A DNA stretch of 64,000 nt from the NCBI RefSeq assembly GCF_003264115.1, contig NZ_CP021912.1, forward strand, positions 3,247,273 to 3,311,272, in the 5' to 3' direction. A program made the translations under genes and the position numbers. Of this stretch, positions 25,700 through 37,205 are shown one piece after another. Source of the DNA: Erythrobacter sp. KY5. Lineage in GTDB: Bacteria > Pseudomonadota > Alphaproteobacteria > Sphingomonadales > Sphingomonadaceae. The notes below the pieces were generated by a model. That model saw only the letters and a program-made list of their open reading frames with translations, was not told the origin of the DNA and ran no database searches. Each line of letters opens with the position of its first letter. Within the stretch, counting starts at the first letter, position 1.

Positions 25700-27148
25700 A
25701 TGAGCAGCCAAGCAACCGACTACCTCATCATCGGAGCAGGCGCAGTCGGCCTCGCCTTTGCTGACACGCTGATCGACGAGGACCCCGACTGCCACATCAC
25801 GATCATCGACAAGCACGTGGCCCCCGGCGGCCATTGGAACGACGCCTATTCCTTCGTGACCCTGCACCAACCGAGCGCGACCTACGGCGTCAATTCGATG
25901 GAGCTCTGCCCCGACCGGGTCGACACGCACGGCCACAATGCCGGCATGTACCCGCTGGCGAAGCACTCGGAGATCCTCGCCTACTATTCGAAGCTGATGA
26001 GCGAACGCCTGATCCCCAGCGGACGCGTCGCCTACCATTCGCTGACCGAGTATATCGGCAAGGACGCAAGCACCCACACGGCGCGGCACATCCTGTCAGG
26101 TGAAGAGATCGCATTCGATGTTCGCCGCAAACTGGTCGATGCGACATGGTTCAAGACCAGCGTTCCGGCAACGCACAAACCCGCCTTCGACATCGCGGAG
26201 GGGACGCGCTTTGCGATTCCGGGCGATTTGCCGGGCCTCTGGAAAGACACGCAGAACCTGCCGCAGCACTACGTCGTGATCGGCGGGGGCAAGACGGCGA
26301 TGGACACAGCGGTCTGGCTGCTCGAAGCGGGTGTCTCGCCTGACCGGATCGACTGGGTGCGCCCGCGCGACAGCTGGATGTTCAACCGCAAGCTGCTGCA
26401 ACCGGCCAAGCACCATATCGAGGACCTCATCCGCTTTCAAGTCGACCTCGCCGAATGCGCGGCATCGTCCGAGACCGGCGACGAGATGTTCGCGAAGCTT
26501 GGCGAGCGCGGCACGATGCTGCGGATCGACCCGGAGGTTACGCCCAAGATGTTCCACTATGCGGTCATCTCGGAAGCCGAAATTGCGCTGCTGCGCCAGA
26601 TCACAAATGTCCATCGCGGCCGCCATGTCACCGCGCTCGAACCGCAGGCCATGGTTCTGGGCGATGACCGGATCGAACTGCCCGAAGACACGATCTTCAT
26701 CAACTGCACCGCTACGGCAGTCCCCTTCGAACAGCGCGACAACCAGCGCCCCTTCTTCGAAGGCGACCTTGTAACCTTGCAATTGGCGCAGACGCCGTTC
26801 GTACCTTACAGCGCGTCGCTCGCAGCCTTTCTCGAAGCCAATTTCGAGACCGACGAGAAACGCAACGCACTGTGCCCGCCGGCCCCGCTAACCGATGCGA
26901 CCGACACGTACCCATATGCGGTGATGGCGAACCTGATGAGCACCGCGATCTTGTCGAACAACGAAAAGACCAATGCGTTCAATGCGAAAAGCCGTCTTCA
27001 TCCGACCGGACCCGCCGTGGCAGAGATGATCGCAAAGGGCGATCCGCGCCTTGCCGAACTGTCGAAAGTCGCCCCCGCAATACAAGCGAACATGCCCGGC
27101 ATCATCCAGCTCGGCATGAAGGCAAAGGCGCTTCACGAAGCGAGTTAA
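25700..27148 (+). CDS. FAD/NAD(P)-binding oxidoreductase (flavin monooxygenase-like)
   Basis: The 482-residue product has a FAD motif YLIIGAGAVGLAFAD at the start and a second dinucleotide motif YVVIGGGKTAMDTA near residue 200, the two-motif layout of class B flavin monooxygenases and related oxidoreductases. The region GGHWNDAYSFVTLHQPSATY resembles sequences after the first motif in those enzymes. The substrate is unknown. I chose ATG 25700; an in-frame TTG at 25652 overlaps the deacetylase gene. Confidence 0.8.
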   Translation: MSSQATDYLIIGAGAVGLAFADTLIDEDPDCHITIIDKHVAPGGHWNDAYSFVTLHQPSATYGVNSMELCPDRVDTHGHNAGMYPLAKHSEILAYYSKLMSERLIPSGRVAYHSLTEYIGKDASTHTARHILSGEEIAFDVRRKLVDATWFKTSVPATHKPAFDIAEGTRFAIPGDLPGLWKDTQNLPQHYVVIGGGKTAMDTAVWLLEAGVSPDRIDWVRPRDSWMFNRKLLQPAKHHIEDLIRFQVDLAECAASSETGDEMFAKLGERGTMLRIDPEVTPKMFHYAVISEAEIALLRQITNVHRGRHVTALEPQAMVLGDDRIELPEDTIFINCTATAVPFEQRDNQRPFFEGDLVTLQLAQTPFVPYSASLAAFLEANFETDEKRNALCPPAPLTDATDTYPYAVMANLMSTAILSNNEKTNAFNAKSRLHPTGPAVAEMIAKGDPRLAELSKVAPAIQANMPGIIQLGMKAKALHEAS

Positions 27149-27182
27149 CAAAAGGCATTCACGGGAACCTCATGTTTGAGGT

Positions 27183-27911
27183 ATGAGTAGTGTTGATATG
27201 AACCGCCGCGATCTCATCAAATCCGGCCTTGTCGCCGGTGCCGCCATGGCCCTGCCCGGCCTGCCTGCCAAACTCGCCGCGCAGCCTCGTGCCGGTAACC
27301 AGCGCGACCGCGCGCTTTTCGACATCGCCAAGCGCGAGCTTGACCGGGCTGGCGATGCGATCTGGAGGCGCGACATCGTCGGTATCGCCGATTTCGGCGT
27401 GCACTCGGCCAAGCCGCGCTTCTACTTCGTCAATCTGGACCGCGAGGAAGTGAGCGTTGCCCATTGCAGCCACGGCGCAGGCTCCGACCCTGAACATGAT
27501 GGCTGGCTCAACAGCTATTCCAATGTCGAAGGCTCCAACGCGACGAGCAAGGGCGCATATGTGACGTGGGAATGGTATCAGGGCCGCTATGGCACCTCTG
27601 TGCGCCTCGGCGGGCTCGATCCGACCAACGATGCGGCGCTGCGCCGCTACATCGTGATGCACCGCGCCGATTATGCGGAACCCTCGCATGTCGATCGCTG
27701 GGGTCGTCTTGGCCGCTCGAACGGTTGCTTTGCCTTCGGGCAGGACGATTTCCGCTATGCGCTGATGAACCTGTCAGGCGGACGACTGCTATACGCCGAC
27801 AGCATCGGGCTTCAGGCAGATGGCGCGATGCTGTCACGCGAACAGCAGCTGGCGGTGCTTCAGCCCGCCAAGCCGAACCTGACCCAGCGGTATAATCCGG
27901 GTGTCTACTAA
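27183..27911 (+). CDS. Murein L,D-transpeptidase catalytic domain family protein (YkuD_2 type)
   Basis: The 242-residue protein has a twin-arginine signal (NRRDLIKSGLVAGAAMALPG) and a catalytic region HVDRWGRLGRSNGCFAFGQD, with Cys in the SxGC motif of the L,D-transpeptidase fold. It should act in the periplasm on peptidoglycan. The start is ATG 27183, or ATG 27198 at the Tat signal itself. Its stop overlaps, tail to tail, the stop of another L,D-transpeptidase on the other strand. Confidence 0.85.
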   Translation: MSSVDMNRRDLIKSGLVAGAAMALPGLPAKLAAQPRAGNQRDRALFDIAKRELDRAGDAIWRRDIVGIADFGVHSAKPRFYFVNLDREEVSVAHCSHGAGSDPEHDGWLNSYSNVEGSNATSKGAYVTWEWYQGRYGTSVRLGGLDPTNDAALRRYIVMHRADYAEPSHVDRWGRLGRSNGCFAFGQDDFRYALMNLSGGRLLYADSIGLQADGAMLSREQQLAVLQPAKPNLTQRYNPGVY

Positions 27912-29302
27912 GCCTCGCCGCGCGGATCGTTCTCGATCACGATGACTTCATCGTCGCTCTCGCCCGATCGGTTCGCTTCGCGCGGTTTGTCGAGGCTGGC
28001 GAGAACGGGTGCATCACGTCCATAGATGTCGTCGAAGGTGCGAAGCTCGCCCTCGATATCGACGCCCATGGTGAAATAGGTGATGTAGGCAGGAAGCTGC
28101 TTTTCGATCATCACCTTCGTATACTTGCCCGAGGTCGCGATTTCGACCGCCTCGTCACGGGTCGCGCCCTTGCCAAGGATTGCCATCGTGATCGCCAGCT
28201 CAAGCGCGCGTTCGGTGCGGATGCAGCCATGCGACAGAGCGCGGTTGGCGTTCGCGAACAGGTGCCGCGACGGGGTGTCGTGGAAGAAAATCGCGTGCGG
28301 GTTCGGCATTTCCAGCTTCATGCGGCCAAGCGAATTTCCAGGCCCCGGCTGCTGGACAACCGTGATCCATCCATTGCTGCCACGCGTGGCCGTATAGCCG
28401 TTGGCGCGCGCCCAGCCCGGATTGCCGAGCACGCGTTCGCCGAGCCCTTCGCCCTTCACGATTGATTGCGGCACTGTCCAGGTGGGATTGAAGACGACGC
28501 CTTCCACCATCTCTGCAAGCTGCGGGGTAGCGGTACGACCCGGCTTGCCGACAACCGTGCGATAGGTGCTGATGATGCGGTCGCGCACGGTCAGGCGAAG
28601 CTGAAATTCGGGCACGTTGGTGATGAGGTATTGCGTGCCAAGATCGCGCGCGAGCCAGCGCCAGCGGTCCATATTGGCGCGGATCAGCTTGCGCTTACCG
28701 GTCTCATCCGCAGGCGTCACCGCCAGTTCTTCGCGAAGGCGCGCATAGTCCGGGTGGGTGGGGTTCAGCTTGGCCAGCACGCCCGCGACATCGCCCGTTT
28801 CGAGAGCTTCGGTCAGCAGATCGCCGGTGCGATATGTGTCGCGGTCGGGATCGACGACGAACCATTGCACACGCGCAGACATCGGCGTGCGCCCATCGCG
28901 CAGATCTTCGACCAGCCAGACAAAGCTCTCCGACGCAGTCGCATCGAGCGTTTCCGAGCGGCCTTGCCCGACGAGCGCCTTGAGCTGGGTCAGATTGTAT
29001 TCGGCAGGTTCCAGTCCCTCGGCCCCGATACCCTCTATCACGTCGATCAGGGCGTTGACCTGACTGACCTCCCATTCCTGAACCATCGGACCGGGAGGCG
29101 CGAGGTCGCCTTGGATCAGAGGCTCGGAAACCATGCGCGGGAACGCTTCATCGAAGCTGGCATCAGCAGGCGTTTCGGTCTGTTGCTGGCCTTCGGCGGA
29201 CTGCGCCGGGGCCGGTGCGGCCTCATCCTGCGCGAGCGCCCCGCTAGCCAATAGAGCCGCACCCGCGACACCGGCTGCCAAGCTGCTGACCCAATTCTGC
29301 AT
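27908..29302 (-). CDS. L,D-transpeptidase family protein (LdtD/YcbB-type)
   Basis: The 464-residue product starts with a signal peptide (SSLAAGVAGAALLASGALAQ), then a Glu/Gln/Ala-rich spacer, a scaffold domain (LNPTHPDYARLREEL, IRANMDRWRWLARDL) and the YkuD domain with FHDTPSRHLFANANRALSHG followed by CIR, which holds the catalytic Cys and His. Enzymes of this type form 3-3 crosslinks in peptidoglycan. The ATG at 29302 gives an ordinary signal peptide; the upstream in-frame ATG at 29398 adds a basic stretch that would hide it. Confidence 0.88.
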   Translation of the reverse strand: MQNWVSSLAAGVAGAALLASGALAQDEAAPAPAQSAEGQQQTETPADASFDEAFPRMVSEPLIQGDLAPPGPMVQEWEVSQVNALIDVIEGIGAEGLEPAEYNLTQLKALVGQGRSETLDATASESFVWLVEDLRDGRTPMSARVQWFVVDPDRDTYRTGDLLTEALETGDVAGVLAKLNPTHPDYARLREELAVTPADETGKRKLIRANMDRWRWLARDLGTQYLITNVPEFQLRLTVRDRIISTYRTVVGKPGRTATPQLAEMVEGVVFNPTWTVPQSIVKGEGLGERVLGNPGWARANGYTATRGSNGWITVVQQPGPGNSLGRMKLEMPNPHAIFFHDTPSRHLFANANRALSHGCIRTERALELAITMAILGKGATRDEAVEIATSGKYTKVMIEKQLPAYITYFTMGVDIEGELRTFDDIYGRDAPVLASLDKPREANRSGESDDEVIVIENDPRGEA

Positions 29303-29486
29303 GTTTCTCAATCCCTTTGCGCGCAGCCGTCTCACAGCCGGGCGGCGAATGCGCGTCGTCTTCGGATATACCCCGGTTTCACGAGCGCTATCAAGCAAAT
29401 CAGCTTGCCCTCAGCTTAATCGGTGCACAATCAGAGCGCGCGCGATACGTGACGCAGACCCACACTGACACTAAAGCGAAGCGACG

Positions 29487-30383
29487 ATGAGCGAGCCCTC
29501 TCCCCTCTCCCGGCTGATCCCCTTCGCCATCGCGGCGCTGGGCGTGGGATGCCTGTCGACCATGGACGCTTTCATGAAGGAAGCCGCGCTTGCGACAGGG
29601 ACCTATACGGCCACCATCTTGCGCTCGCTCATCGGTGCGGCGATCATCGCGCCGTTCTGGCTTTGGCAGCGCACGGGCTGGCCTAAATGGGCGACGTTAA
29701 AGCTTCATATCGAACGCGGGATCATTTCGGCATTCATGGCGCTGACCTTCTTCTATGCGCTGACCAAGCTCCCGCTCGCCGAATCCATAGCAATCAGCTT
29801 CATCGCCCCACTGATCGCACTCTACCTGGCGAGGATATTGCTGGGAGAGGTGATCCAGCCCAAGGCGATCTTCGCAAGCCTGCTGGGCTTTGCAGGGACG
29901 ATCGTGATCATCAGCGGCAAGATCGGGCAGGACAGTTTCGACAATGACGCAGCGCTTGGCCTTGCATCGCTGCTCGTCTCGGCGCTGCTGTATTCCTATA
30001 ATTTCATCGTCATCCGGCGGCAGTCGCAAGTAGCAGGACCGGTCGAGATCGCCACCTTCCATAGCGGGGTTGGCGGCGCGGTTCTTTTGCTCGGCACGCC
30101 GTTCTTCGCGACGCCAATCGCTAGCGAGGCGATCCTGCCGCTGGTTTTTGCCGGGGTTCTGACCGTATGCGGCGCCATGGCCTTTGCGTGGGCATACGCA
30201 AGAGCGGAGGCGCAGGCGCTGGTCCCGATCGAATATTCGGGCTTTTTGTGGGCGAGCGTGCTTGGCTGGCTCTTCTTCCGCGAGGCAGTCACGATCCCCA
30301 CGATGGCGGGCACGGCGCTGATCGTGACGGGGTGCTGGCTGGCGACACGAAAGGGCCGCGCACGCCAGCCCGCACCCGCCTGA
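29487..30383 (+). CDS. EamA/DMT family transporter
   Basis: The 298-residue protein has ten hydrophobic helices in two EamA repeats, with typical sequences such as ALTFFYALTKLPLAESIAIS and EYSGFLWASVLGWLFFREAV. DMT transporters of this type export or import small metabolites; the substrate cannot be predicted. It diverges from the L,D-transpeptidase; the 184-base region between them holds no other gene. Confidence 0.87.
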   Translation: MSEPSPLSRLIPFAIAALGVGCLSTMDAFMKEAALATGTYTATILRSLIGAAIIAPFWLWQRTGWPKWATLKLHIERGIISAFMALTFFYALTKLPLAESIAISFIAPLIALYLARILLGEVIQPKAIFASLLGFAGTIVIISGKIGQDSFDNDAALGLASLLVSALLYSYNFIVIRRQSQVAGPVEIATFHSGVGGAVLLLGTPFFATPIASEAILPLVFAGVLTVCGAMAFAWAYARAEAQALVPIEYSGFLWASVLGWLFFREAVTIPTMAGTALIVTGCWLATRKGRARQPAPA

Positions 30384-30408
30384 GCGTGCACGTGGGCAGA
30401 TTCGACTA

Positions 30409-30425
30409 GCAAAAGGTCGCAAATC
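30409..30425 (+). promoter_or_regulatory. Motif shared with the ispG upstream region
   Basis: GCAAAAGGTCGCAAATC lies 124 bases before the acnA start, in the gap after the EamA gene. It matches the ispG motif at 22371-22387 in 16 of 17 positions and on the same strand relative to its gene. Confidence 0.4.
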
Positions 30426-30532
30426 GGGCGCTTCCCCTTGACCTAGCCCCTTCTCTCTAGCAGTTGCAGCGACAGATTTTCCGCCCGCAAATGGGATCAC
30501 ATTCGCGGGCCCCTAAAAAGGATGGATACCCC

Positions 30533-33205
<2,673 letters not shown>

Positions 33206-33214
33206 GGAGCAGAC

Positions 33215-33688
33215 ATGATCGAATCGCGCCTTTTCCTGTCCTCGCTTACCGTTCTCGCCCTCGCGGCCTGCGCGCCGAGCAAGGATAAGGACGAGGGGCG
33301 CGATTCGGCACCGCCACTCGGCTACGAACTGGCGATGGCGAAAGAAGCCATCCCGGGCGTGGCCGCGACGGCGGCGGTGGTTGACCTGTCGGTCGATGAG
33401 CTTCGTGCCCGGCTCGATTCCGGCGGCACTCGCCTCATCGACGTGCGGACTTCGGAAGAGGTCGCACGCGGCACCATTCCCGGCGCGGAGCATGTCGCGC
33501 TTGACCAGTTCGATCCGGCAAGCCTCGACCTCAGCGATGGCCGCGAAGTCGTGCTCTATTGCCGCTCGGGCCGACGCTCCGCCACTGCAGGCGAGAAGCT
33601 GGCCGCTCACACTGGCAAGCCTGCCGCCCATCTTGGTGGAGGGATCCTTGCCTGGCAGGAAGCGGGCGAAGCGATCGAAACCCCCTAG
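33215..33688 (+). CDS. Rhodanese-like lipoprotein
   Basis: The 157-residue product has a lipobox (VLALAAC, Cys at 19) and a rhodanese domain from about residue 60 (TRLIDVRTSEEVARGTIPGA), with active-site Cys in LYCRSGRRSATA. Single-domain rhodaneses carry sulfane sulfur; the envelope location is unusual for thiosulfate metabolism, and the physiological acceptor is unknown. It lies 9 bases after acnA and is probably co-transcribed. Confidence 0.88.
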   Translation: MIESRLFLSSLTVLALAACAPSKDKDEGRDSAPPLGYELAMAKEAIPGVAATAAVVDLSVDELRARLDSGGTRLIDVRTSEEVARGTIPGAEHVALDQFDPASLDLSDGREVVLYCRSGRRSATAGEKLAAHTGKPAAHLGGGILAWQEAGEAIETP

Positions 33689-33716
33689 GGTCACCGCAAA
33701 ATCAGGCAGACAGCAA

Positions 33717-33749
33717 AAGGGCGGCTATCCCGTGGGGGGTGCCGCCCTT
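33717..33749 (+). terminator. Hairpin between the acnA operon and the Ser-rich gene
   Basis: AAGGGCGGC (33717-33725) and GCCGCCCTT (33741-33749) form a 9-bp stem. The plus side has only AGTCTTT after it, but the minus side reads into CTTTTGC, so it may serve the two convergent genes in both directions. Confidence 0.5.
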
Positions 33750-33780
33750 AGTCTTTCGAGGTCAGCGATGCGCGTGTAGT

Positions 33781-35565
33781 TTACGCGTCTGCCATTTCGA
33801 CCTTGAACTTCTTGCGCCCGAGGATCGCCGCTGCGGCGAGGCCGAACAGGATCATCATCGGCGGTGCTGGCACTTCGGTGCCGCCGCTGCTCGACGAAGA
33901 CGATGACGAGCTGGAGCTGGAGGACGACGAACTGCTGCTGTTGCCGCCGAAGCTGGACGTGCTGCCGCCCGAACTGCTGCTCGACGAAGAACCCGACGAG
34001 CTGGACGATGACGATCCACCGAAGCTCGACGTGCTGCCGCCTGAGGAGCTGGAGCTGCTCGAGCTAGAGCCCGAAGACGACGAGCTGGACGAGCCGCCAT
34101 TGCTGCCGCCCGACGAACCACCCGACGACGAGCCGCTGGAGGACGACGAGGAACTCGAAGAGCTGCTCGACGAACCCGATCCGCCGGAAGAGCCGCCGGT
34201 CGTGGTGCCCGGATGACCGCTGGAGCTGCCGCCCGACGAGGAGCTGCTTGAAGACGAGCTGCTCGAAGATGAGGACGAGCTGGTCGAACTGGTCATGTTG
34301 CCCGAGCTACCACCGCTGGTCGCACCGCCCGAGCTGGAGCTGGACGAAGACGAGCTTGAAGAGGACGAGCTGGAAGAGCTCGACGAACCCGAACCACCCG
34401 ACGAACCGCTGCTCGACCCGTTGTCACCGCCCGAGGACGAGCTCGACGAAGAAGACGACGAGCTGCTCGACGAGGAACTGCTCGACGACGAACTCGACGA
34501 TACGTTGCCCGAAGAGCTGCTGACATTGCCCGAGGAGCTTGAAACGTTGCCTGAGGAGCTGGATACGTTACCGGAAGAGCTCGATACATTGCCCGATGAG
34601 CTTGAGACGTTGCCGGACGAGGTCGAGACCGCGCCGGTTGAACTGGATACACCGCCGGTCGAGGTCGAGACCGCGCCGGTCGACGTGGAAACGCCGCCGG
34701 TGGAAGTCGATACGCCGCCTGTGCTGGACGAAACAGCGCCGGTGGATGAGCTGATCGAGCCGGTTGACGAGGTCGAGGTCACGCTGCCCGATGTAGTGGT
34801 CGAGGATATCGTGCCGGACGATGTCGAGGCATCGACGTCGATGTCGATGTTGATGTCACCTGACGAACCGCCCCCCGACGTGCTTGAGCCGCCGCTCGAA
34901 GTCGAACTGGAACCGCCGCTGGTCGAGGTGCTGAAGCTGCCCCCGCTGGTGGTTGAGCTGAAGTCGCCGCCCGAAGTCGTGGTCGTGGTCGAAACGCCGA
35001 GATCGCCCGAGGACGATCCACCACCGCCGAAGAAACCGCCGATGAAGCCGCCTCCGAAACCGCCGCCAAAGCCGCCTCCGAAACCGCCGCCGAATACCGG
35101 GCCGCCAAAGCCGCCGCCGCCGCCGGTGATGGGCGGAAGCGGGGGAAGCGGAGCAGGTGCGTAGGCGACTTGTGCGATCGGCGGGCATTCAGCCGCGTCG
35201 ATATATGCGCTTGTCGCGCCAGCTGGGAGCGGGCCGCCACCATAAGCGACCGATCCTGCGCCAGCGCCGCCGAAGCCGCCGGGGATTGGCTGACATTCGA
35301 TCGTGCGCTCGACAATGCGGCGGCGACGATCGGGTTCAGGAAGCGGAGGAAGTTCGCGAATGCGCGGCTGATCCTTGACGTAGATCGGCTCGGGCATGCC
35401 CTTCACTGCGATCGGCTGCGTCTCGACAAGCTTGCCATTGGCATCTGTTGTGAAGCGGGGCTGGTCGGTGTTCATCGGCTCTGCGACGCGCACTGCTCCA
35501 CCCTGCAGAAGGGCGATGCCTGCAGCGGTTGCTGCGAGCTTCGCTGTTGCGAGTTTGATCGACAT
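33781..35565 (-). CDS. Ser-rich repeat surface protein with PEP-CTERM-like tail
   Basis: The 594-residue product has an N-terminal signal-like helix, a Pro/Gly-rich region (FGGGFGGGFGGGFGGGFIGG at about 158-177), then a Ser/Thr region from residue 183. Residues 272-362 are 13 copies of a heptapeptide [ST]4-G-[AGN]-V, followed by long runs of Ser to about 560. The C-terminus has EVPAPPMM, a hydrophobic helix and the basic stretch GRKKFK, the layout of a PEP-CTERM/exosortase sorting signal, although the usual PEP is PAPP here. The protein probably lies on the cell surface and may be glycosylated on Ser (inference). No function can be assigned. Confidence 0.75.
   Translation of the reverse strand: MSIKLATAKLAATAAGIALLQGGAVRVAEPMNTDQPRFTTDANGKLVETQPIAVKGMPEPIYVKDQPRIRELPPLPEPDRRRRIVERTIECQPIPGGFGGAGAGSVAYGGGPLPAGATSAYIDAAECPPIAQVAYAPAPLPPLPPITGGGGGFGGPVFGGGFGGGFGGGFGGGFIGGFFGGGGSSSGDLGVSTTTTTSGGDFSSTTSGGSFSTSTSGGSSSTSSGGSSTSGGGSSGDINIDIDVDASTSSGTISSTTTSGSVTSTSSTGSISSSTGAVSSSTGGVSTSTGGVSTSTGAVSTSTGGVSSSTGAVSTSSGNVSSSSGNVSSSSGNVSSSSGNVSSSSGNVSSSSGNVSSSSSSSSSSSSSSSSSSSSSSSGGDNGSSSGSSGGSGSSSSSSSSSSSSSSSSSSSGGATSGGSSGNMTSSTSSSSSSSSSSSSSSSSGGSSSGHPGTTTGGSSGGSGSSSSSSSSSSSSSGSSSGGSSGGSNGGSSSSSSSGSSSSSSSSSGGSTSSFGGSSSSSSSGSSSSSSSGGSTSSFGGNSSSSSSSSSSSSSSSSSSGGTEVPAPPMMILFGLAAAAILGRKKFKVEMADA
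34480..34752 (-). repeat. Thirteen-copy 21-bp tandem repeat within the Ser-rich gene
   Basis: The DNA encodes 13 consecutive heptapeptides (SSSTGAV, SSSTGGV, STSTGGV and so on, ending with SSSSGNV copies). The last six copies are nearly identical, so copy number is likely to vary between strains by slipped replication or recombination. Confidence 0.85.
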
Positions 35566-35765
35566 AGAACCGAACCTTGTTTGCCTGTCTTGGCTGGATG
35601 CGGCCCACCCGCAACTTCACCAAATCCAATACTGTCATGGGATTGAAGTTCGGTTCACGGCAATGTGGTTAACCATGTTTGGCGCGCGTTAGCGGCCTTG
35701 AAAGCCCGGATTCGGCGGGTTTTCGGGGGCGCTGTCCCGTTTTGACACCGAAAACGGGAGTTTCG

Positions 35766-36806
35766 TTAGTCGCTTTCGTCGAACATCGAGGGCTGAGAGC
35801 CGCTGCGCGAGACGGGTTTTGCGACTCCAAGATGCTCCCATCCGGCATCGTTCAGCATGCGCCCGCGCTCGGTTCTGGCGATCAGGCCAAGCTGGATAAG
35901 GTAGGGTTCGATCACTTCTTCGACCGTGTCGCGCTGCTCCGCCAGTCCCGCCGAAAGCGCGGCCACGCCAACCGGACCGCCCTTGTAGGTTTCGGCGATC
36001 ATGGTGAGGTAGCGGCGGTCCATCGCATCGAGCCCGAGCCGGTCGATCTCGAGCCGGGTGAGCGCGTCGTCCGCCATCGCGCGGGTCACGGTGGCTTCCC
36101 CTGCAACCTGGGCAAAGTCACGCACGCGTCGCAGCAGCCGCCCCGCCACGCGCGGCGTCCCGCGCGAGCGGCGAGCGATCTCGCGCGCGCCCGCAGGGTC
36201 CATGTTCAGCCCCAGCAGCCGCGCGGCCCGGTTCACCACCTGGTCAAGCTCCTCATGGGTGTAGAACTGCAGGCGCACCGGGATACCGAAACGGTCGCGC
36301 AGCGGCGTTGTCAGGAGGCCCTGCCGCGTCGTTGCCCCGACCAGAGTGAAGGGCGGCAGGTCGATCCGCACGCTGCGCGCAGAGGGGCCTTCGCCGATGA
36401 TGATGTCGAGCGCGCGGTCCTCCATCGCGGGGTAGAGCACTTCCTCGACCACCGGATTGAGGCGGTGGATCTCATCGATGAAGAGCACGTCGTGCGGCTC
36501 AAGGTTGGTGAGCAGCGCGGCGAGGTCGCCCGCCTTGGCAATCACCGGGCCGCTGGTCGCCCGAAACCCCACGCCAAGCTCGCCCGCGACGATCTGCGCC
36601 AACGTCGTCTTGCCCAGCCCCGGCGGCCCGTGGAACAGCGTGTGATCCATCGCCTCCCCCCGCGCGCGCGCTGAATCGATGAAGACGCGCAGATTGTCCT
36701 TGGCCCCCTCCTGCCCGATGAACTCGGCAAGCCGCTTGGGCCGCAGAGCGGTGTCCGGGTCGCCGGGCTGGTTCTCGCCAGAGTGGATGGGAGCTGCTTC
36801 GGTCAT
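35766..36806 (-). CDS. ruvB: Holliday junction branch migration ATPase RuvB
   Basis: The 346-residue AAA+ helicase has Walker A GPPGLGKT at 60-67, Walker [13 protein letters not shown], the arginine-finger region of [20 protein letters not shown] with [18 protein letters not shown], and a C-terminal winged helix. RuvB drives branch migration with RuvA. Here ruvB is not directly next to ruvA: two secreted proteins lie between them, and ruvB overlaps the first of these by 4 bases (ATGA). Confidence 0.97.
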   Translation of the reverse strand: MTEAAPIHSGENQPGDPDTALRPKRLAEFIGQEGAKDNLRVFIDSARARGEAMDHTLFHGPPGLGKTTLAQIVAGELGVGFRATSGPVIAKAGDLAALLTNLEPHDVLFIDEIHRLNPVVEEVLYPAMEDRALDIIIGEGPSARSVRIDLPPFTLVGATTRQGLLTTPLRDRFGIPVRLQFYTHEELDQVVNRAARLLGLNMDPAGAREIARRSRGTPRVAGRLLRRVRDFAQVAGEATVTRAMADDALTRLEIDRLGLDAMDRRYLTMIAETYKGGPVGVAALSAGLAEQRDTVEEVIEPYLIQLGLIARTERGRMLNDAGWEHLGVAKPVSRSGSQPSMFDESD

Positions 36807-37192
36807 TCGCAGAAAGCATCCGCCTGGGAGCTCATGTCACCGATATTTATCCGCACCGTGGGAATGTCGACCGCGCCAGCGTCGGCAAACTCCGCCATCA
36901 TATCCTCATCGACTGCCCAAATGTCCTCAAGCTCTGCGTACCCGCGCTCCGCACTGGCAAGGCCATTAAGCCCATATCGAGTGCCATTAACTTCAACCCA
37001 GCGAGCCATTTGCGTGCAGCCCAACCGCCCGCTTTCTACCGTGAGCGGCCACGCCAGTCCTGCAGCAGCGAATCCCTCTCGGGTCACGAGAGAGGGATCA
37101 TTTGCCTCCATGCTTTCTGCTGGTGCGTCTTCATTGGGAGCGACGCCGCAAGCGGTCAGCACAAACAAGGAGACGAAGATGGTAGTCCGCAT
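36803..37192 (-). CDS. DUF2511/YebY-like small lipoprotein
   Basis: The 129-residue product has a lipobox (VSLFVLTAC) and a domain [20 protein letters not shown] and [20 protein letters not shown] that resembles the DUF2511 (YebY) family. The family often lies near copper-related genes; its function is unknown. It lies between ruvB and a DsrE-like gene, with a 4-base overlap to ruvB, so it is transcribed with the ruv genes. Confidence 0.65.
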   Translation of the reverse strand: MRTTIFVSLFVLTACGVAPNEDAPAESMEANDPSLVTREGFAAAGLAWPLTVESGRLGCTQMARWVEVNGTRYGLNGLASAERGYAELEDIWAVDEDMMAEFADAGAVDIPTVRINIGDMSSQADAFCE

Positions 37193-37205
37193 TCTGGTTC
37201 CCTCC

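Noticed and set aside
34480..34752. Possible CRISPR array
   Set aside because: The units are contiguous 21-bp repeats without spacers, in frame with a protein; there are no cas genes.
34295..35164. 289-residue plus-strand ORF rich in Glu, Leu and Pro repeats
   Set aside because: It is the mirror of Ser codons and the 21-bp repeat in the Ser-rich gene on the minus strand. The signal peptide and PEP-CTERM-like tail are only on the minus strand.
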